64,000 nt of DNA. Origin: Nonomuraea sp. PA05. GTDB lineage: Bacteria > Actinomycetota > Actinomycetes > Streptosporangiales > Streptosporangiaceae. Location: NCBI RefSeq assembly GCF_008086045.1, contig NZ_VSEY01000011.1:124001-188000 (forward strand), written 5' to 3'. The first letter of the stretch is position 1. Each line of letters starts with the position of its first letter. A model generated the notes under the pieces. That model saw nothing but the letters and a program-made list of their open reading frames with translations, searched no databases and was not told where the DNA came from. Positions 58,304 to 64,000 of this stretch are shown here, in pieces. Made by a program: the position numbers and the translations under genes.

Positions 58304-59095
58304 CTAGGCGTCGCGGCGGCGCAGGACGGCGTGGCCCGCCGCCACGGCCGCCGCCACCCAGGCCAGCAGCCACGCCAGCCCCTCCCCCGCCGAGTACGGC
58401 ATGGGCCCGCCGGTGAGGTTGTCCGTGCTGCCCATGAACGCCAGCCCGGCGAACATCGGCATCCGCAGCGACGCGTCGAGCAGCGCGGGGACGCCGGTCA
58501 TGAGGATCATCAGTGGCAGGCCCATGAGCAGCATGAACATGACGGTCAGCGTCCCGGCTGCGCTGCGCATGGCCGCCGCGACGCCCAGCGTCAGCACGGA
58601 CACCAGCGCGTAGAACACCCCTGCCCCGAGCAGGTCGGTCACCACCTCGCCGGGCGGCAGCACCACGAGCCCGCCGAACACGTCGGCCGACAGCACCGCG
58701 TACACGGCCGCCGTGGCGACCGCCCCCGTGAGCACCCCCGTCGCGAACATCACCGGCCCCACCACCAGCGCCTTGGCCGCCAGCACGATCCCGCGCACCG
58801 GCGTGGCCTGCAGCGTGGCGCGGATGCCGCCGGAGGCGTACTCGGCGGTGATCACCAGCATGGCGGGCGCCACCAGCGCGAACTGCACGAAAGACGTGGC
58901 CGAGACCACGGCCTCGCTGGCGACGATCCGCACGCCGGTCCGGCCGTCGCGCAGCGCGTCGGTGGCCGTCGCGCCGCCCAGGGTGACGGAGATCAGCACG
59001 GTGAGGGCGAACGCGCAGGCCAGGCCCCACCACGTGGCCCTGACCGACCACAGCTTCGCCCACTCGGCCCCGATCACCTGCCGCAGGACCCTCAT
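58304..59095 (-). CDS. ABC-2 type transporter permease
   Basis: The 263-aa protein has six hydrophobic helices and the typical N-terminal EWAKLWSVRATWW segment of actinobacterial ABC-2 permeases. ATG 59095 overlaps the ATPase stop (ATGA). It is the exporter pore of the four-gene operon with the ATPase and the two-component system. Confidence 0.9.
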   Translation of the reverse strand: MRVLRQVIGAEWAKLWSVRATWWGLACAFALTVLISVTLGGATATDALRDGRTGVRIVASEAVVSATSFVQFALVAPAMLVITAEYASGGIRATLQATPVRGIVLAAKALVVGPVMFATGVLTGAVATAAVYAVLSADVFGGLVVLPPGEVVTDLLGAGVFYALVSVLTLGVAAAMRSAAGTLTVMFMLLMGLPLMILMTGVPALLDASLRMPMFAGLAFMGSTDNLTGGPMPYSAGEGLAWLLAWVAAAVAAGHAVLRRRDA

Positions 59096-59997
59096 CTGCT
59101 CACCCCGTACTCGACGCTGCCCGAGGTCAGCTCCTGGTAGGCCTGTTCCAGCGAGGCCTCCTTGGCCCGCAGCTCGTGCAGCCGGATCCCGGCCTCGTGG
59201 GCGAGGTCGCCGACCCGCTCGATCGCGGCGCCGGTGACCTCCAGCTCGTTCTCCCCGTACCGGTCCACCGCGATGCCCGCTCCGCGCAGCAGCGCCGCGA
59301 GGTCGCCCGCGTGCGGGGTTCTGACCAGCACCGCCGTGAGCGAGCTGTTCGCGAGCACGTCCTCGAGCGGCGCGTCCATGATGAGCCGGCCCTTCCCGAT
59401 CACCACGAGGTGGTCGGCGGTGAGCTGCATCTCGCTCATCAGGTGGCTGGAGACGAACACCGTGCGCCCCTCGGCGGCCAGCGACCGCATGAACCCGCGC
59501 ACCCAGCGCACGCCGTCCGGGTCGAGCCCGTTGACGGGCTCGTCGAACATCAGCACCTCGGGGTCGCCGAGCAGCGCCGCCGCGATGCCGAGCCGCTGGC
59601 TCATGCCGAGCGACAGGGTTCCGGCCCGCTTGCGCGCCGCCGCCGCCATGCCGACGGTCTCCAGCACCTCCTCCACCCGCCGCCGGGGGATGCCGTTGCT
59701 GCGGGCCAGCGCCACCAGGTGGGCCCGGCCGCTGCGGCCGGGGTGCAGGGCGCGCGCGTCGAGGAGCGCGCCGACGGTGCGCAGCGGGTTCGGGATGCGG
59801 TGGTAGGGCACGCCGCCGACGAGCGCGGTGCCCGAGGTGGGGCGATCGAGGCCGAGGACGAGGCGCATCGTGGTCGACTTGCCCGCGCCGTTCGGGCCGA
59901 GGAAGCCGGTGACGGTGCCCGGTCTCAGCTCCAGCGTCAGGTCGTCGACCGCGAGCCGGTCGCCGTACCGTTTGGTCAAACCCTTGAGACTGATCAC
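59092..59997 (-). CDS. ABC transporter ATP-binding protein
   Basis: The 301-aa ATPase has Walker A GPNGAGKSTT, signature LSLGMSQRLGIAAALLG and Walker B VLMFDEPVNGLDPDG. A C-terminal domain of about 80 residues is typical for the BcrA/NatA-like antibiotic-resistance branch. It is the first gene of the operon; ATG 59997. The substrate may be a peptide antibiotic or lipid (inference from the linked NarL-type two-component system). Confidence 0.93.
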   Translation of the reverse strand: MISLKGLTKRYGDRLAVDDLTLELRPGTVTGFLGPNGAGKSTTMRLVLGLDRPTSGTALVGGVPYHRIPNPLRTVGALLDARALHPGRSGRAHLVALARSNGIPRRRVEEVLETVGMAAAARKRAGTLSLGMSQRLGIAAALLGDPEVLMFDEPVNGLDPDGVRWVRGFMRSLAAEGRTVFVSSHLMSEMQLTADHLVVIGKGRLIMDAPLEDVLANSSLTAVLVRTPHAGDLAALLRGAGIAVDRYGENELEVTGAAIERVGDLAHEAGIRLHELRAKEASLEQAYQELTSGSVEYGVSR

Positions 59998-60073
59998 GCT
60001 CCCTCACGCTAGGAGCGGGCGGAGCGGGCGGCCATGGGGGCAGCCCGCCGACTCCGATGGCGGTGAACCGTAA

Positions 60074-60778
60074 TCACCGCTCTTGCGTGTTCAGCAGGCC
60101 GCGCCAGCGTTCGGCGGACTCCATCGTGTCCTGGGCGATCCGCTCCAGGTACGCCCCTCCCCTGCCCAGCCTGCCGCCCACGGCGGAGTCAGGGCCGAGC
60201 GCCCGCGCCGCCGCCACGGCCATCGCCGCCACCTCGACCGTCTGCCGCGCGCTGACCACGATCGAGTGGTACCAGGCGTCGTCGTCGACGACGTAGATGT
60301 CGCGGCGCCGATGCGGGTCACGCTCACGCCTGATCAGCCCCTGCTGGGCCAGGTAGCCGACGGCCAGGGAGACGGACGCCGGGCTGACCTTGAGCCTGCG
60401 GGTCAGCTCGGCCGCGGTGAGCCGTCCCTCCTCGCTCAGCCACAGGCCGATGAGCACGCGGGCCATCATTTTCGGCAGCCCCATCCTGACCGCCATCTCG
60501 ATGGTCTCGTCCAGCGTGACGCTCAGCTCGCCGTAGGGCGCCGCGGCGCCGGGCGCGAGGGCGGGCGTGCCGCGGCGTGCCCGCCGTTCCGTGGCCCGGT
60601 GCGCCTGTTCGGGACGGTAGCCGGTGGGGCCGCCGTTGCGGGCGATCTCCCGGCTGACGGTCGAGGTCGGCCGGTCGAGCCGCCTGGCGATCTCGGCGTA
60701 GGGGAGCCTGTCTGCGAGACCCGCCGCGATGCGGTGGCGGTCCCGCTGGGTCAACCTTCCTCCTGGCATGCCGGCCAT
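60074..60778 (-). CDS. GbsR/MarR-like regulator with IS30-type N-terminal HTH
   Basis: The 234-aa protein has two DNA-binding parts: an N-terminal IS30/HTH_38-like helix-turn-helix (about 8-50, TQRDRHRIAAGLADRLPYAE, then STVSREIARNGG) and a winged MarR/GbsR domain (about 85-165, LTAAELTRRLKVSPASVSLAVGYLAQQGLIRRERD). A C-terminal helix pair follows. ATG 60778 has GAAGG 5 bp upstream; ATG 60805 and 60769 are alternatives. It is divergent from the P450-DrrAB operon and is its likely repressor. There is no transposase catalytic domain, so this is a regulator and not an IS remnant. Confidence 0.82.
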   Translation of the reverse strand: MAGMPGGRLTQRDRHRIAAGLADRLPYAEIARRLDRPTSTVSREIARNGGPTGYRPEQAHRATERRARRGTPALAPGAAAPYGELSVTLDETIEMAVRMGLPKMMARVLIGLWLSEEGRLTAAELTRRLKVSPASVSLAVGYLAQQGLIRRERDPHRRRDIYVVDDDAWYHSIVVSARQTVEVAAMAVAAARALGPDSAVGGRLGRGGAYLERIAQDTMESAERWRGLLNTQER

Positions 60779-60879
60779 TATTGCCTTCGCCCCCATCCAT
60801 TGCAACGAATCATTGCGTTCGCATCCAGCGTCATTGCATCAATATTTCCCGTCTCACCTGCGATGACGCAGCGGCCAGA

Positions 60880-60911
60880 TTGACCTGTCTTTCGAACGCA
60901 ACGTAGCGTTC
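60880..60911 (+). promoter_or_regulatory. P450 operon promoter with overlapping dyad operator
   Basis: TTGACC (60880-60885), an 18-bp spacer and TAGCGT (60904-60909) form a plausible promoter. A dyad GAACGC-AACGTA-GCGTTC (60894-60911) covers the -10. The ATG is at 60917, so the message would be leaderless or nearly so. A partial GCGTTCG copy is at 60818-60824 toward the regulator gene. Confidence 0.6.
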
Positions 60912-60916
60912 AAAGC

Positions 60917-62116
60917 ATGTCGAACACGTACTATCGCGAGCAGTCGCCGTCCTTCGACCGCTCCCCCGCTTGCCCCTTCGACCCCGCTCCCGAGGTCACC
61001 GCCCTGCGCGCCGAGCAGCCGATCGCCCGCCTGGCCGCGCCCGCCGGCGCCCCGGGCATCTGGCTGGTCACCGGCTACAGCCTGGTCCGCCAGATCCTCG
61101 CCGACCCGCGCTTCAGCTCCCGCTACGAGACCCAGTACTTCCCGCAGGCGGGCACGCACCTGCCGCCCGCCCCTGTCGGCGACCTGACCGGCCTGGACGC
61201 GCCGGAGCACACCCGCCTGCGCAGGACGCTGACCGGCAAGTTCACCGTCCGCAGGATGAACCTGCTCACCGAACGGGTCACCGAGATCACCCAGGAGCGG
61301 CTCGACGCGATGGAGCGGCTCGGGCCGCCCGCCGACCTCGTCGAGGTCTACGCCCAGCCCATCCCCGCCCTGATGATCTGCGAGCTGCTCGGCGTGCCGT
61401 ACGAGGACCGCGAGCGCTTCCAGGTGCAGACCCGCGTGCTGTCCGGCGCCGCCGAGCCCGAGGCGCAGTACACCGCCTTCACCGAACTCGGCGACTACCT
61501 GCGGCGGCTCGCGCTCGCCAAGCGCGACGAGCCGACCGACGACCTGCTCAGTGACCTGGCCACGGGCGGTGACCTCACCGACGAGGAGCTCGGCGGCGTG
61601 GCCGCCTTCCTGCTCGGCGCGGGCCTCGACACCACCGCCAACATGATCGCGCTCGGCACGTACGCCCTGCTGCGCGACCCGGCGCAGCTCGCCGCACTGC
61701 GCGCCGACCCCGGCCTGGCCACCGGCGCGGTGGAGGAGCTGCTGCGCTACCTGTCCATCGCCGCCAACGGCAGCCGCGGCGTGCTGGAGGACGTCGAGCT
61801 GGACGGCGTGCCGCTGAAGGCCGGCGACACGGTCATCCTGGCGGTCAACGCCGCCAACAGGGACCCGGCCAGGTTCGCCGACCCTGACGTGCTCGACCTG
61901 CGCCGCTCCGCCGCCGGGCACCTGGCCTTCGGCCACGGCATCCACCAGTGCCTCGGCCAGCAGCTCGCCCGCGTCGAGATGCGCGTCGCCTTTCCCGCGC
62001 TCCTGGCCAGGTTCCCGACGCTGCGGCTCGCCGTACCGGCCGGGGAGGTGCCGATGCGCACCGACCCCGTGCAGATCCACGGCGTCCGCAGCCTGCCCGT
62101 CACGTGGGAGGCGTGA
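60917..62116 (+). CDS. Cytochrome P450
   Basis: The 399-aa bacterial class I P450 has the I-helix oxygen-binding motif GAGLDTT, the ExxR pair in EELLR, and the heme loop FGHGIHQCLGQQLAR with the cysteine ligand. The start SNTYYREQSPSFDRSPACPFDP and the DAPEHTRLRRTLTGKFT segment match the CYP105/107-like group. It oxidises a small hydrophobic substrate and needs ferredoxin and a reductase from elsewhere. No ribosome site precedes ATG 60917. The following exporter genes are coupled, so the product or substrate is likely exported. Confidence 0.93.
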   Translation: MSNTYYREQSPSFDRSPACPFDPAPEVTALRAEQPIARLAAPAGAPGIWLVTGYSLVRQILADPRFSSRYETQYFPQAGTHLPPAPVGDLTGLDAPEHTRLRRTLTGKFTVRRMNLLTERVTEITQERLDAMERLGPPADLVEVYAQPIPALMICELLGVPYEDRERFQVQTRVLSGAAEPEAQYTAFTELGDYLRRLALAKRDEPTDDLLSDLATGGDLTDEELGGVAAFLLGAGLDTTANMIALGTYALLRDPAQLAALRADPGLATGAVEELLRYLSIAANGSRGVLEDVELDGVPLKAGDTVILAVNAANRDPARFADPDVLDLRRSAAGHLAFGHGIHQCLGQQLARVEMRVAFPALLARFPTLRLAVPAGEVPMRTDPVQIHGVRSLPVTWEA

Positions 62117-63072
62117 GCGTGGACACCGCCACAGACACCGCCACAGACACCGCGATCTCGGTGCGCGGGCTGCGCAAGTCGTACGGCCCGCACGTCGTCC
62201 TGGACGGCATCGACCTCACCATCCCGCAGGGCACGATCTTCTCCCTGCTCGGCCCCAACGGCGCGGGCAAGACCACGGCCGTGCAGATCCTGTCCACCCT
62301 GATCAGGGCGGACGCGGGCGAGATCCGGGTGGCCGGGCACGACCTGGCCGCCGAGCCCGACCGGGTGCGCGCCGCGATCGGCGTCACCGGCCAGTTCTCC
62401 GCCGTGGACGGCCTGCTCACCGGCGAGGAGAACCTGCGGCTCATGGCCGACCTGCTGCACCTCGGCCGGGCGCGCGGCAGGCAGCGCATCCGCGAGCTGC
62501 TGGCGCGCTTCGACCTCACCGACGCCGCCCGCAAGCCCGCCGCGGCCTACTCGGGCGGCATGCGCCGCCGGCTCGACCTGGCCATGACCATGGTCGGCAC
62601 CCCCCAGATCATCTTCCTGGACGAGCCGACCACCGGCCTGGACCCGCGCAGCCGCCGCACCATGTGGCAGATCGTCAGGGACCTGGTCGAACGGGACGGC
62701 GTGACCATCTTCCTGACCACGCAGTACCTGGAGGAGGCCGACGAGCTGGCCGACCGCATCGCGCTGCTCAGCCAGGGCTCGCTGGTCGCCGAGGGCACGC
62801 CGGGCGAGCTGAAGCGGCTGGTCCCCGGCGGCCACCTCGTGCTGCGCTTCGCCGACGCCGACGGCTACCGCCGGGCGGTCCCGCACCTGGGCGCCACCTC
62901 GTGCGACGACGCGGCGCTCACCGCCCAGATCCCCGGCGCCGGCGGCGTCAAGGAGCTGCGCGGCCTCCTGGAGTGGCTGGACGCCCAGGCCGTCGAGGTC
63001 GCGGAGCTGACGGTGCACACCCCCGACCTGGACGACGTGTTCCTCACTCTCACCAAGGAGCCCGCCCGATGA
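62113..63072 (+). CDS. DrrA-like ABC transporter ATP-binding protein
   Basis: The 319-aa ATPase has Walker A GPNGAGKTT, signature YSGGMRRRLDLAMTMVG and Walker B IIFLDEPTTGLDPRSR. The C-terminal DrrA-type domain ends in LDDVFLTLT. It is a member of the daunorubicin-resistance group. GTG 62113 overlaps the P450 stop (GTGA). It works with the permease encoded next. Confidence 0.93.
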   Translation: MSVDTATDTATDTAISVRGLRKSYGPHVVLDGIDLTIPQGTIFSLLGPNGAGKTTAVQILSTLIRADAGEIRVAGHDLAAEPDRVRAAIGVTGQFSAVDGLLTGEENLRLMADLLHLGRARGRQRIRELLARFDLTDAARKPAAAYSGGMRRRLDLAMTMVGTPQIIFLDEPTTGLDPRSRRTMWQIVRDLVERDGVTIFLTTQYLEEADELADRIALLSQGSLVAEGTPGELKRLVPGGHLVLRFADADGYRRAVPHLGATSCDDAALTAQIPGAGGVKELRGLLEWLDAQAVEVAELTVHTPDLDDVFLTLTKEPAR

Positions 63073-63827
63073 GAGCGATCACCGATTCGGCGACGATGCT
63101 GCGCCGCCAGCTTCGGCACATGATGCGCCACCCGTCGCTGATCCTCACCTTCGCCGGCGTCCCCGTGGTGTTCCTGCTGCTGTTCGTGTACGTCTTCGGC
63201 GGCACGATGGGCGCGGGACTCGGCGGCGACCGCACCGCCTACGCCGGCTATCTCACCCCTGGCCTCATGGTCACCACGATCGCCTCGGCGGCGCAGGGCA
63301 CGGCGATCGCGGTGGCCTCCGACATGGCGGAGGGCATCATCGCCAGGTTCAAGACCATGGCGATCGCCCGCGTCTCGGTGCTCACCGGGCACGTGCTCGG
63401 CGCGATGGCGCAGACGTTCGTCGCGATCGCGGTGGTGACCGTGACGGCGCTGCTGATCGGCTTCCGCCCGGCCGCCTCCGCGCTGGGCTGGCTCGGCGTG
63501 GCCGGCGTGCTGGCCATGTTCATCTTCGCCGTCACCTGGCTGTCGGTGGCGCTGGCCCTGGTGTCCAAGAGCGTCACCACGGCCAGCAACCTGCCGATGC
63601 CGCTGATGGTGCTGCCCTTCCTGGGCAGCGGCTTCGTCCCTGCCGAGTCGATGCCGCCGGGGCTGCGGTGGTTCGCCGAGCACCAGCCGTTCACGCCGGT
63701 CATCGAGAGCCTGCGCGCGCTGCTGGCCGGGCGTCCGCCGGGCACCGCCCTCGTGGAGGCGGCCGCGTGGAGCGCGGGCATCGCGCTGACCGGATACTTG
63801 TGGGCGCGCCGGCTCTACAACCGGTGA
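63069..63827 (+). CDS. DrrB-like ABC-2 permease
   Basis: The 252-aa ABC-2 permease has six helices and the DrrB features RRQLRHMMRHPSLILTF at the start and LMVLPFLGSGFVPAESMPPGLRWFAEHQPFTPVIESLRALL near the end. ATG 63069 overlaps the ATPase stop (ATGA). Together with DrrA it forms a drug-type exporter. The P450-DrrA-DrrB order suggests self-protection or detoxification. Confidence 0.92.
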   Translation: MRAITDSATMLRRQLRHMMRHPSLILTFAGVPVVFLLLFVYVFGGTMGAGLGGDRTAYAGYLTPGLMVTTIASAAQGTAIAVASDMAEGIIARFKTMAIARVSVLTGHVLGAMAQTFVAIAVVTVTALLIGFRPAASALGWLGVAGVLAMFIFAVTWLSVALALVSKSVTTASNLPMPLMVLPFLGSGFVPAESMPPGLRWFAEHQPFTPVIESLRALLAGRPPGTALVEAAAWSAGIALTGYLWARRLYNR

Positions 63828-63902
63828 CCGCGTGAAAGGGCTGGGGGGCTTCGGGCAACAAGAGGTGTTCAGCGTCGACCCGACCACAGGGGAGTTGCCT
63901 GC

Positions 63903-64000
63903 ATGGCCGTCCCGCCCGGTCTCACCGGCCCGCCCGATCCGGGGGCGGACTGGGAGGAGATCTTCACCACGCACTTCGCCGAGATCCACCGCTACATCGC
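63903..64000 (+). CDS. Probable ECF sigma factor, N-terminus only
   Basis: The reading frame starts at ATG 63903 (GGGGAG 9 bp upstream) and runs off the window after 32 codons. The visible part, with WEEIFTTHFAEIHRYI, matches the start of region 2 of ECF sigma factors (FxxxxxEIxRYxxRR). It follows the DrrB gene by 75 bp with no hairpin between. Too short for a firm assignment. Confidence 0.55.
   Translation, partial: MAVPPGLTGPPDPGADWEEIFTTHFAEIHRYI

Noticed and set aside
60634..60768. IS30 insertion sequence remnant
   Set aside because: Only the helix-turn-helix part resembles IS30 transposases; it is in frame with a MarR-like domain, with no DDE domain and no inverted repeats.

Overview
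The window is ordinary chromosomal DNA of a high-GC actinomycete. Third codon positions are almost all G or C, GTG starts are frequent, and neighbouring genes are often coupled by ATGA or GTGA overlaps. A mycothiol-dependent maleylpyruvate isomerase-type enzyme, DrrAB-type exporters, a CopC protein and many single-gene regulators fit a soil actinomycete of the Streptosporangiaceae (Nonomuraea-like) type; the genus is an inference from gene content only. I see no rRNA, tRNA, CRISPR array, insertion sequence or prophage, and no stretch above 300 bases lacks a gene.

Layout. 1-6466: end of a beta-repeat membrane protein, an XRE regulator divergent from an FMN reductase and aldo/keto reductase pair, and a CopC / nucleotidyltransferase-like pair. 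6456-13332: a minus-strand flavoenzyme locus (301-aa protein of unknown family, 78-aa small protein, VAO-type oxidase, DHA2 exporter, FAD monooxygenase-like protein, fatty-acid desaturase) read from a promoter region holding two near-identical 16-bp sites. 13479-21913: secreted Asp-box protein, stress-type PRC/DUF2382 and DUF4142 proteins, an alpha/beta hydrolase without its serine, a CE7 esterase with a LacI-like operator, a cysteine-free HesB-like protein and a PCMT-family methyltransferase. 21995-25972: a 1325-aa secreted protein built from about fifteen degenerate repeats. 26088-30961: redox enzymes, a TetR regulator, a tandem Phd-like protein and an acetyltransferase.

31021-42278 looks like one catabolic regulon. 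An SDR gene and a divergent eight-gene operon (oligopeptide ABC transporter, M20 peptidase, NylC-like P1 peptidase, aldehyde dehydrogenase) both carry the palindrome ACTGGTCnGACCAGT. A FadR-type GntR gene sits beside one of the copies and is coupled to an adenylate cyclase gene. The enzymes suggest import and stepwise hydrolysis of a peptide- or amide-like oligomer followed by aldehyde oxidation.

42275-56497 holds single enzymes (class IV aminotransferase, LLM flavoprotein, two acyl-CoA ligases, methyltransferase, acyl-CoA dehydrogenase-like protein, aldo/keto reductase, sulfotransferase) and regulator/target pairs (LysR with an MFS exporter; MerR with an MDMPI-type enzyme across a 20-bp spacer promoter). 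56494-59997 is an ABC exporter with a NarL-type two-component system. 60074-64000 is a GbsR/MarR-like regulator with an IS30-type N-terminal helix-turn-helix, divergent from a P450-DrrA-DrrB operon, followed by the start of a probable ECF sigma factor gene.

Five short tandem repeats (14, 18, 26, 30 and 42 bp units) lie between 32 and 54 kb, three of them inside coding sequence.
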